A model generated the notes under the pieces. It worked only from the letters and a program-made list of their open reading frames with translations. It was not told where the DNA came from and made no database searches. Below, piece after piece: positions 7,941 to 14,907 of a stretch of 44,300 nucleotides of DNA. The DNA is from an uncultured bacterium (GTDB lineage Bacteria; Planctomycetota; Phycisphaerae; Phycisphaerales; SM1A02). A program made the position numbers and the translations under genes. Each line of letters begins with the position of its first letter. The first letter of the stretch is position 1. The stretch spans positions 1-44,300 of the forward strand of contig CAJCCX010000230.1 in NCBI GenBank assembly GCA_903961015.1, read 5' to 3'.

Positions 7941-9836
7941 ATGCGCTGGATCGTCGCCTTTTTCTTGATCATCGCGACCATTGTGCTGGCTCGCGCGCTG
8001 CTGACTTTCGATCCCTCTCGCCTTCCGGCGGAAATCAAATTCGCGAGTAGTGATGTTTTCACTCTCGATCCTCAGCGGATGAGTTATATGCAGGATTTAC
8101 GCATCTCGCGATCGCTCTTCGACGGACTTTGCTCTCGTGATTCTCAAACTGGCCTTCCGACCCCAGCGGTTGCGACAAGCTGGGAAACTTCGCCTGATGC
8201 AAAGACATGGACATTTCATCTGCGCCCCGATGCGCGCTGGACCAACGGTGATCCGGTGACCAGTATGGATTTTCGAAATGCGTGGAGGCGGCTGCTGCTT
8301 CCCGATACCGCTGCCGATTATTCCGAACTTCTTTTTCCAGTGCGCGGCGCGAGCGAATTTTTCGCATGGCGAACAAATGCTTTGGCGCAGTATGCCGCGG
8401 GAAAGAATCATGATGCGCAAAGTGCAAAGGCGCTTTGGGATTCCACGCTTGCGGCTTTCGATCAGATGGTTGGGATACGAACTCCCGACTCGCACACGCT
8501 TGTCATTGAACTGCAAAGTCCAGTTCCTTATTGGCTTGATCTCTGCGCATTTCAAACTCTTGCGCCGATCAATCAAGCGTCCCTCGATCGGTTTACGAGG
8601 ATTGATCCAATCAGTGGATTTCTGAAATCTGACCCAGGTTGGACGAAACCCGGCGTGTTGATCACGAATGGCCCGATGAAACTTGTTGATTGGAAATACA
8701 AACGCTCAATGCGCTTGGAACCGAACGAAATGTACGTTGGGCCGAATATGCCACTTGCAAAAAGTGTCGAGGTCATTCCCATCGAGGATGCGAACACCGC
8801 GGTGTTGGCTTATGAATCCGGAAGTATTGATTGGATCAGCGATTTGACTGCAGAGTTTCGTGCAGACCTCGCAGAGTCTTCGCGCAAATGGTTGGATCGT
8901 CACCGAGAAGAATATGAATTGCGAATGAATGCTGGTGCAAGCGTAGACGAGGCGCTTGCTGCATTGCCTGCGCCAGATCCGGCGATGGGCGAACGGCGAG
9001 ACGTACATGTATTGAGCGCATTCGGTACCGACTTTTGGAGTTTCAATTGTCGTGCCCTGCTTTCGAATGGCCAGCCGAATCCGTTTGCGAATGCAAGCGT
9101 TCGACGAGCGTTTGCACTCGCTGTCGATAAAGTTCGGTTGACGACTTCTGTGACTCGCTTGAACGAGTCCGTGGCAACGACCATTGTCCCGCGAGGATCG
9201 ATCGATGGATATGTTTCGCCAACGGGATTGCCATTCGACGTTGTTCGTGCGCGCGAAGAGATGGCTTCGGCTGGCTGGATTGACCGCACGGGAGATGGCA
9301 TCGTTGAAAACGCAGCAGGTGAACCTTTTCCAATTGTCGACATGCTGTATATGACTGGAAATCCGCGCGTGAAAAATATTGCGATTGCGCTCGCTGCCAT
9401 GTGGCGCGATGCGCTCGGCGTGCAGTGCGAACTTCGTGGCAAAGATGGAAAGTTTGCGAAGGAAGATCTTCGGCGCGGCAATTTTATGATCGCACGCGGT
9501 GGTTGGTATGGAGATTATGCAGACCCTACGACATTCTTGGATTTGGCGAAGACAGGCAATGGAAATAATGATCGCGCATTTTCCAACGCGCGCTTTGACG
9601 CGCTTCTCGAGCAAGCTGCCGCCGAACTCGACGCCGAGAAACGATTGAAAATTCTGAGTGAGGCAGAGCGGTTGTTGGTCGAGGAAGAATTGCCAATGCT
9701 TCCGCTGTGTCAATATGTAACGCTCTATATGTATGACCCCGCCAAGATGCGCGGAATCAGTCGCAGTCCACGACTCGATCAAAGATTGTCGCGCCTTCAC
9801 CGAGTGGATGAGCAGAGTGCGAGTCCATCGCCATGA
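7941..9836 (+). CDS. Peptide ABC transporter substrate-binding protein (SBP family 5, OppA-like)
   Basis: The extracytoplasmic binding protein of an oligopeptide-type ABC importer (SBP_bac_5). At 631 residues it is somewhat longer than OppA (about 540). The family pattern is clear: KFASSDVFTLDPQRMSYMQD near the N-terminus, SWETSPDAKTWTFHLRPDARWTNGDPVT (broken here across residues about 75-103), LLTNGPMKL-like ITNGPMKLVDWKYKRSMRLEPNEMY near 240-258, and a C-terminal EAERLLVEEELPMLPL. The N-terminus is a single hydrophobic anchor (4-22) with no lipobox cysteine, so it is probably membrane-anchored rather than a lipoprotein. Its stop overlaps the permease start (ATGA). The bound substrate is unknown. 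Confidence 0.93.
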   Translation: MRWIVAFFLIIATIVLARALLTFDPSRLPAEIKFASSDVFTLDPQRMSYMQDLRISRSLFDGLCSRDSQTGLPTPAVATSWETSPDAKTWTFHLRPDARWTNGDPVTSMDFRNAWRRLLLPDTAADYSELLFPVRGASEFFAWRTNALAQYAAGKNHDAQSAKALWDSTLAAFDQMVGIRTPDSHTLVIELQSPVPYWLDLCAFQTLAPINQASLDRFTRIDPISGFLKSDPGWTKPGVLITNGPMKLVDWKYKRSMRLEPNEMYVGPNMPLAKSVEVIPIEDANTAVLAYESGSIDWISDLTAEFRADLAESSRKWLDRHREEYELRMNAGASVDEALAALPAPDPAMGERRDVHVLSAFGTDFWSFNCRALLSNGQPNPFANASVRRAFALAVDKVRLTTSVTRLNESVATTIVPRGSIDGYVSPTGLPFDVVRAREEMASAGWIDRTGDGIVENAAGEPFPIVDMLYMTGNPRVKNIAIALAAMWRDALGVQCELRGKDGKFAKEDLRRGNFMIARGGWYGDYADPTTFLDLAKTGNGNNDRAFSNARFDALLEQAAAELDAEKRLKILSEAERLLVEEELPMLPLCQYVTLYMYDPAKMRGISRSPRLDQRLSRLHRVDEQSASPSP

Positions 9837-10798
9837 TGGGTTTTATCATTCGCAGATTGTTGCAATTGCCACTCGTTCTTTTCGTGGTCGTTGCCCTGAC
9901 ATTCTTCTTAGTTTGGCTGATCCCTGGAAATCCCATGTTGCAGGAAGGTCGACAACCTCCGCAAGAAATTGTTGATGCAATGAATCGGCAATATCAACTT
10001 GATAGCCCCGTCACATTTTTCGGCGGCTATGTGGCGCGCGTCACCGGCATTGGTTGGGTGATGGGATGGAATGATGCTCCATTTGATCTCGGTCCAAGCA
10101 TGCGCAATCCAGATTGGACCGTGAATGAAATCATCGGCGCTGGATTTCCGATTTCTGCAACGATTGGATTAGGAGCAATCGCAATTGCATTAATCATCGG
10201 GACGATCGCTGGACTCGTTGGTGGATTGAAACCAGGATCGTGGCTGGATGCAGGAACGCAATTGATCGCTCTCATCGGAATCAGCGTGCCATCATTTGTA
10301 ACTGGATCATTTTTGATTGTGTTGTTCGCTGCAAAGTTTCGGATTTTTCCAATTGCAGGATGGGGAACTCCCGTCCACGCATTCTTGCCGATGCTGACTC
10401 TCTCGCTGCCATTCGCGGCATACATTGCGCGACTGCTTCGATTTGGCCTTGTCGAACAGATGACTACAGATCACTTGCGCACCGCTCGTGCGAAGGGGCT
10501 TTCTCGCAGACAAGCCGCTTGGCGTCATGCGCTGAAGAATGCATTTCTTCCAGTGCTTTCGTTTCTTGGTCCCGCCACTGCGGTTGCGATGACGGGTTCA
10601 TTTGTCGTTGAAAAAGTGTTCGCAGTTCCAGGGCTCGGCCGCCATTTCGTCGATGCGGTCTTGGGCAAAGACATCACGCTTGTGATGGGAGTTGTGCTGG
10701 TCTATGCCGTCTTATTGATTGTTCTCAATCTTGTTGTCGACGTCTTGTATGCGTGGATCGATCCGCGAATTGATCTTGCCAATACAGGATCACGGTAG
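9833..10798 (+). CDS. Peptide ABC transporter permease (OppB/DppB-like)
   Basis: One of the two inner-membrane permease subunits of an oligopeptide/dipeptide importer. At 321 residues it has the OppB/DppB layout: first membrane helix at about 6-30 (LPLVLFVVVALTFFLVWLIPGNP), a large periplasmic loop, then five helices. The EAA-type coupling motif DHLRTARAKGLSRRQAAWRHALKN (written here in parts: DHLRTARAKGLSRR, then QAAWRHALKN, about residues 215-238) binds the ATPases. Start ATGATG at 9833 is coupled to the upstream gene. The partner permease OppC and ATPases OppD/F do not follow, although they normally do; the next gene is an unrelated lipoprotein. Confidence 0.93.
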   Translation: MMGFIIRRLLQLPLVLFVVVALTFFLVWLIPGNPMLQEGRQPPQEIVDAMNRQYQLDSPVTFFGGYVARVTGIGWVMGWNDAPFDLGPSMRNPDWTVNEIIGAGFPISATIGLGAIAIALIIGTIAGLVGGLKPGSWLDAGTQLIALIGISVPSFVTGSFLIVLFAAKFRIFPIAGWGTPVHAFLPMLTLSLPFAAYIARLLRFGLVEQMTTDHLRTARAKGLSRRQAAWRHALKNAFLPVLSFLGPATAVAMTGSFVVEKVFAVPGLGRHFVDAVLGKDITLVMGVVLVYAVLLIVLNLVVDVLYAWIDPRIDLANTGSR

Positions 10799-10801
10799 AC
10801 T
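10796..10801 (+). promoter_or_regulatory. TAGACT -10-like hexamer overlapping the oppB stop codon
   Basis: The TAG stop of the permease gene is the first half of TAGACT, which ends 8 nt before the ATG at 10810. This would let the lipoprotein gene be transcribed separately from the transporter genes. Confidence 0.35.
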
Positions 10802-10809
10802 TTTGTTTC

Positions 10810-11490
10810 ATGCGGCACAACGCCCACATTTCATTGTTGACGATCACGATACTGGTCGTGCTTGCGATGAGCGGCTGTATGGGAGCGCTGACCAACGAAG
10901 GCACCGACCAATTGACGATCACTCCTGCTCAATACCGCGATGCATTCGACGCCGCGGCTCGAACTGCTCAGCAAATGGGATACAAGGTGGTGGTCGTTGA
11001 TCGATCAAATGGAATCATCGAGACCGAGCCGCGCCATGCGGGTGGTGCTCTCGAACCTTGGCGATTTGATAATGATGGATTTGAAGAGGCGACTGCAAAT
11101 ACAATTGCAAGTCGTCGAAGACGGATTCGATTTGAATTCGTTCCAGTTGGCGCGCATCTCGATGCAGTTCAGGCAGATCCTGTTCTGCATGGTCCCGCGA
11201 TTCCCGGCAGCACTCGAGCGCAAGACCGATTCGATGTGCAAACATGCACCGGACCAATCGACATGGATGTGTGGGTCTATATAGAGAGGTCGTTCACCGA
11301 AGGAACCAAGCCGTCGACATATTCGGGAAGTTTGGCGTCGAACTGGACGAATAAACTTGATGTCAAGCCTGCGGATGCAAAGGACGAATCGACGCGGGAT
11401 AGCACGAAATGGACGCCTATTGGGCGCGATCTGGCTTACGAGCGGACGATTGTCCAGCGGATTGAAGAAAGCCTGAATTTGCCGAAGTAG
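10810..11490 (+). CDS. Putative lipoprotein, unknown function
   Basis: A 226-residue protein with a signal peptide (1-22) and lipobox-like LAMSGC, acylated cysteine Cys23, so it is probably anchored in the cytoplasmic or outer membrane. After the anchor, residues 38-70 (YRDAFDAAARTAQQMGYKV followed by VVVDRSNGIIETEPRHAGG) resemble a small alpha/beta unit seen in planctomycete lipoproteins, followed by basic RRRRIRFEFVPVG and a beta-rich part. It ends with helix ERTIVQRIEESLNLPK. No named family recognised. It starts 11 bp after the OppB-like permease stop but carries its own candidate -10 hexamer. Confidence 0.75.
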   Translation: MRHNAHISLLTITILVVLAMSGCMGALTNEGTDQLTITPAQYRDAFDAAARTAQQMGYKVVVVDRSNGIIETEPRHAGGALEPWRFDNDGFEEATANTIASRRRRIRFEFVPVGAHLDAVQADPVLHGPAIPGSTRAQDRFDVQTCTGPIDMDVWVYIERSFTEGTKPSTYSGSLASNWTNKLDVKPADAKDESTRDSTKWTPIGRDLAYERTIVQRIEESLNLPK

Positions 11491-11527
11491 GTTGAGACCG
11501 CAGAGGCAGCAGCGAAAGTCCTATAAC

Positions 11528-11572
11528 AAAATTAGACCTCTAATTTTATGATTCTTTTGACATTTTAGACCT
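11528..11572. promoter_or_regulatory. Twin operator-like palindromes in front of the cytochrome gene
   Basis: AAAATTAGA (11528-11536) and TCTAATTTT (11539-11547) form a perfect 9-bp inverted repeat around CC. The core TTAGACCT (11532-11539) is repeated exactly at 11565-11572, 33 bp downstream, as part of TTAGACCTAGAA. A consensus -35 box TTGACA lies between them (11557-11562), but no good -10 follows at 16-18 bp. The arrangement suggests a dimeric repressor or activator site, or alternatively the hairpin end of the upstream transcript. Confidence 0.4.
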
Positions 11573-11674
11573 AGAACGCACCTTGAATACGGATGGACAT
11601 ATGTGGCGCCAAGGCGATCACACTTTTCTTACGGTTTTCGTGTGAGATGGCTGGCTTGAATTCAACGTTAAAAA

Positions 11675-11710
11675 ATGAAATCAAAAATGAAATCAGAAAT
11701 GAAAAATCGA
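11675..11710 (+). repeat. 12-nt tandem repeat at the cytochrome start (three ATGs)
   Basis: ATGAAATCAAAA, ATGAAATCAGAA and ATGAAAAATCGA follow one another and give three in-frame start codons 12 nt apart. The first two units differ at one position. Confidence 0.7.
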
Positions 11711-13624
11711 CGACATGCCAAATTTGCATTGATTGCAATACTCGCATTGAGCGGAGTCGCACTTCTATCGACATCAGTTCTCGCGCTGCCTGGTGGAGGC
11801 GGACAAGTGCAAGTCCCGACAAACGCAAATGATTTCTTTACTCCTGGAACCCAACCCAACCCCGACTCGACAGCATTCGAACCAGTTCAAGCTTCCAACA
11901 ATTGTTCCTATTGTCACGGGAACTATAATAATATTGTTGCTCCATTCGACACCTGGGTTGTGAGCATGATGGGTCAGGCAGCACGCGATCCTGTTTGGCA
12001 CGCGGCTTTGGCGATCGCAAATCAGGACGCGAATCTTTCAGGGGAATTTTGCATTCGTTGTCACGCACCGGGCGCTTGGCTTGCGGGGCATAGTTCGACT
12101 GGAGATCTCTCTCAGTTCACCCAAGATGATTTCGATGGAATCAACTGTCATTTTTGTCACCGTGTTGTGAACCCAACTTTGGGCTCAGGCAGCGCAATTG
12201 GATATCCACAAAAGGGTCAAGACCCAACCCCAGATCCAGAAGTGATCGACCCACTCTTCGCGGCAGGTTTGCTTCCATCACCGAATCTTGGCAATGGCTC
12301 TCTCGTCATTGATCCGAAAGATGTTCGCCGTGGACCATTCGATGATGTTCCGCAGAATTTTCATGGCGGTCCCGAATTAATTTACTCCCCCTATCACTCG
12401 AACGGTTCGCTTTGTGGGACGTGTCATGATGTCAGCAATCCTGTTTTCAGCAAACTTCCAAACGGGCAATTGGCGCTGAATGCGTTGGGAGCGTCGCACC
12501 CCACAATGGATAAGAGTGATATGTTTCCAGAACAGCGAACATATTCCGAGTGGCTCAACAGCACATTTGCAACAACTGGAGTTTATTTTGCTGATAGGCG
12601 CTTCGGTGGAAATCACCCAACTGGTGTGATGAAGAGTTGCCAAGATTGTCACATGCCAGATCAACAAGGCGGCGGCTGTGTTTTTTATGAAGGCGATCCA
12701 ACCACCGAGAGACCAAATGTTCCTCAGCATTCATTTGCTGGATCAAACACTTGGGTCTTGCGTGGAGTTGCCACACAGATGGGTGAAGACGCAGAATATT
12801 TTGGACTGACTCCAGAACGCGTCGACAATTCGATAGCACGCAATGTGCAAATGCTGCGTGATGCATCAGATATGGAATTGACGCAAGTTGCGGGCCAACT
12901 CCAGGTCAAGATCACCAACCAATCTGGACACAAACTTCCGACTGGATATCCAGAAGGCCGTCGCGCGTGGCTGAATGTGAAATTCTACAACGCAAGCGGA
13001 ACACTTCTCGAACAAAGAGGAGCGTATGACCTTGCGACTGCAACGCTGAATGAAAGTGATACGAAGGTCTATCAAGCAAAGCATGTGATCGACCAAGCAA
13101 TTGCGACTGCAACCCATCTGCCAGTGGGACAGTCGATGCATTTGGCTCTTTCAAATGTTGTGGCGCTTGATAATCGAATCCCGCCACGTGGTTTCACCAA
13201 CGCTGCTTTCGATGCCGCTGGCGCAAGCATTGTTGGATATTCCTATGCGGACGGCCAATACTGGGATAACACGAATTACCCCATTCCCGCCGATGCAAAG
13301 ACTGCGGTTGTGAACTTTTATTATCAAACTTCCAGCCGTGAATACATGGAATTTCTGCGGGATACTGCGAATGATGGATCAGGCTTAACGGCGTACAACC
13401 TTTGGGTGCTGCACGGAAAAAGTGCGCCAGTCGCGCTAGATTCTAGCCAGATCACTCTCGTCTCATCGAACCCCGCGGATCTCAATGGCGATCAATTCGT
13501 CAATGGCCCAGACCTCACCATTCTCTTGAGCAATTGGGGCGGAATCGGAAGTGGCGACATCGATGGAGATGGCGTCGTCGGCGGACCAGACCTTGCAGCC
13601 CTCCTGGCTGCTTGGGGTTCTTGA
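11675..13624 (+). CDS. Secreted pentaheme c-type cytochrome with dockerin-like C-terminal repeats
   Basis: A 649-residue exported multiheme cytochrome c. The signal peptide (about 16-38, core ALIAILALSGVALLSTSVLA) is followed by five covalent heme sites CxxCH: CSYCH (77-81), CIRCH (126-130), CHFCH (158-162), CGTCH (247-251) and CQDCH (322-326). A beta-rich heme-free region follows (about 370-590). The last 48 residues hold two Ca-binding dockerin-like repeats, DLNGDQFVNGPDLTILLSNW and DIDGDGVVGGPDLAALLAAW, typical of exported planctomycete proteins. It probably carries electrons outside the cytoplasmic membrane; partner and substrate are unknown. Three in-frame ATGs (11675, 11687, 11699) arise from a 12-nt repeat and no Shine-Dalgarno selects between them; MKNRRHAKF at 11699 would give the most typical signal peptide. 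Confidence 0.9.
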   Translation: MKSKMKSEMKNRRHAKFALIAILALSGVALLSTSVLALPGGGGQVQVPTNANDFFTPGTQPNPDSTAFEPVQASNNCSYCHGNYNNIVAPFDTWVVSMMGQAARDPVWHAALAIANQDANLSGEFCIRCHAPGAWLAGHSSTGDLSQFTQDDFDGINCHFCHRVVNPTLGSGSAIGYPQKGQDPTPDPEVIDPLFAAGLLPSPNLGNGSLVIDPKDVRRGPFDDVPQNFHGGPELIYSPYHSNGSLCGTCHDVSNPVFSKLPNGQLALNALGASHPTMDKSDMFPEQRTYSEWLNSTFATTGVYFADRRFGGNHPTGVMKSCQDCHMPDQQGGGCVFYEGDPTTERPNVPQHSFAGSNTWVLRGVATQMGEDAEYFGLTPERVDNSIARNVQMLRDASDMELTQVAGQLQVKITNQSGHKLPTGYPEGRRAWLNVKFYNASGTLLEQRGAYDLATATLNESDTKVYQAKHVIDQAIATATHLPVGQSMHLALSNVVALDNRIPPRGFTNAAFDAAGASIVGYSYADGQYWDNTNYPIPADAKTAVVNFYYQTSSREYMEFLRDTANDGSGLTAYNLWVLHGKSAPVALDSSQITLVSSNPADLNGDQFVNGPDLTILLSNWGGIGSGDIDGDGVVGGPDLAALLAAWGS

Positions 13625-13867
13625 TACGCCCCTGAACGCATGCATGGACTCAAATGTGGTTCGTGCACATTTTGGCAGCGGACTGATTTGACCCCGGACT
13701 CAAACAAATTAAGAATGGTTTATGTGAACGCCGCGGGACTCATATCCTGGCGCTCAAACATGCTGCGCCCTGAAATCCAGCCCGCCCTCCGGCGCGCGCC
13801 AAGACAACTACGCAGACTCCGGCTCGGCTTGCAAACTCGCGCAGGACATGGTCCCGACGGCGCACAC

Positions 13868-14018
13868 GCAAATCGATGTGCGTATCCAGCCGTTGAAAAA
13901 TTCTGCCGGGCGAGTTCCGCAGGCGGCCGACTGAACTTGCAATCAAATTTCGCAAATCAGATCGTGTCGGTCGCCGAGGACTGTCTGAGCCCGGCGGGAT
14001 CTTTTCACGGCTGCTCAC
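13868..14018. repeat. Palindromic repeat element, copy 1
   Basis: About 151 bp, repeated 193 bp downstream. From 13879 on there are 7 differences in 140 bp and no indels. The copy folds on itself: 13887-13899 pairs with 14002-14013, 13900-13911 pairs with 13989-14000 (12 bp including two G-T), 13913-13917 pairs with 13978-13982, and 13922-13931 pairs with 13966-13975 (10 bp). A loop of 34 nt remains that can itself form a small TTGC/GCAA hairpin. This is a long imperfect hairpin of about 127 nt. It could be a structured RNA, a bidirectional terminator, or a MITE/REP-type repeat; the sequence does not decide. Confidence 0.9.
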
Positions 14019-14060
14019 GTTGGCGAATCAAATTCTCGCTTGAACGTTTTCAGATCCGCC

Positions 14061-14211
14061 GCGCATCTGTTTGCGTATCCAGCCGTTGTAAAATTCTGCC
14101 GGGCGAGTTCCGCAGGTGGCCGACGAAACTTGCAATCAAATTTCGTAAACGAGATCGTGTCGGTCGCCGAGGACTGTCTGAGCCCGGCGGGATCTTTTCA
14201 CGGCTGCTCAC
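14061..14211. repeat. Palindromic repeat element, copy 2
   Basis: Second copy in the same orientation, separated from the first by 42 bp of unrelated sequence. Of the seven differences from copy 1 (13879-14018), most fall in the apical loop or turn a Watson-Crick pair into G-T; one (A to T in the outer stem) breaks a pair. The same 127-nt hairpin can form at 14080-14206. Confidence 0.9.
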
Positions 14212-14250
14212 TTATGCATTACCGTGGCTGTTTCCGCCGCGCGAACAGGA

Positions 14251-14886
14251 TTACACGCCGCCGAGCGGTTTGAGCAAAGGATCTGGGTAGACCTCGTTGT
14301 AATCCTCCATCGCAGCAGTCACAACTTGAGCCGCGCGCTCATATCCATAGACATCTCGAATCGATGTCGTGGGCTTCTCTCCGATATGAAGTTTGTACGT
14401 AGAAAAATAATGTTGAAGCCGCTCGATCACCAGTGGCGGAAGATCGGTCAATTCGCGCGCGCTATCCCACACAGGATCGCCCACCAGAACTCCGATGATC
14501 TTGTCGTCGGCTTCTCCGTCATCGAGCATCTGCAGACCTCCTACAACGCATACATCAAGGACGAGGTCGCTCTTGTTGATCGGTCGCTCTGAAAGGACGC
14601 AAACATCCAGCGGATCTCCGTCTGCTCTCTTTGCGTGCGGACTGAGCGCAGCCACGCGATTTGCACACAGGGTTCGAGGCATAAAACCATAAAGCATCGG
14701 CGGAGTAGCGCTGGTGCGCTGCGGGCGATCAACATGCAAATATCCAGACTCTTTGTCGACTTCGTACTTCACCAAATCGAAAGGCGTGATCTCGATAAAC
14801 GCCTGCACAATGCGCGGCGGATTGTTTCCGCAGCGAAGTCCATGCCACGGGTGCGGACGACTGGTGTGATATCGAATGGGATTCAT
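14251..14886 (-). CDS. ppa: Inorganic pyrophosphatase (family I)
   Basis: Hydrolyses diphosphate to two phosphates in the cytoplasm, pulling biosynthetic reactions forward. The family I signature DGDPLDVCVL (about 89-98) supplies the Mg-binding aspartates, with further acidic residues in DDKIIGVLVGDP (about 127-138). The KYEVDKESGYLHVDRP segment (about 40-55) carries the conserved Lys and the Glu of the active site, and the C-terminal half has the usual LQHYFSTYKLHIGEK helix. At 211 residues it is at the long end of the prokaryotic range (about 170-210). The start is supported by TACTCT 6 nt upstream. It is convergent with the cytochrome gene across the repeat region and follows the Tricorn-like gene on the other side. 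Confidence 0.96.
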   Translation of the reverse strand: MNPIRYHTSRPHPWHGLRCGNNPPRIVQAFIEITPFDLVKYEVDKESGYLHVDRPQRTSATPPMLYGFMPRTLCANRVAALSPHAKRADGDPLDVCVLSERPINKSDLVLDVCVVGGLQMLDDGEADDKIIGVLVGDPVWDSARELTDLPPLVIERLQHYFSTYKLHIGEKPTTSIRDVYGYERAAQVVTAAMEDYNEVYPDPLLKPLGGV

Positions 14887-14892
14887 CGTGAG

Positions 14893-14898
14893 AGAGTA
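14893..14898 (-). promoter_or_regulatory. TACTCT -10-like hexamer, 6 nt before ppa
   Basis: On the minus strand TACTCT, then CTCACG, then the ATG of ppa at 14886. There is no Shine-Dalgarno. The site is inside the 21-bp gap to the stop region of the neighbouring protease gene. Confidence 0.5.
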
Positions 14899-14907
14899 AC
14901 GCTTTGT

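Larger units (their letters stand above)
13625..14250. other. Long intergenic region between convergent genes
   Basis: 626 bp without a convincing gene between the ends of the cytochrome and pyrophosphatase genes. It looks more GC-rich by eye than the flanking genes. The right two thirds hold a duplicated palindromic element (13868-14018 and 14061-14211). The left part (13625-13867) shows no recognisable element beyond a weak TTTGA/TCAAA hairpin at 13687-13704. Open frames crossing it are inconsistent between the two repeat copies and are not believed to be genes. Confidence 0.7.

Noticed and set aside
13868-14211. Integron attC (59-base element) sites
   Set aside because: The size and palindromy fit, but no GTTRRRY/RYYYAAC core boxes were found at the ends and no cassette-like genes or integrase lie nearby.
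13640-14290. Plus-strand reading frame of 216 codons through the intergenic repeats
   Set aside because: The two repeat copies are offset by 193 bp, so the frame translates them differently; where the same peptide is read in another frame, most substitutions change residues. Nothing protein-like was recognised.
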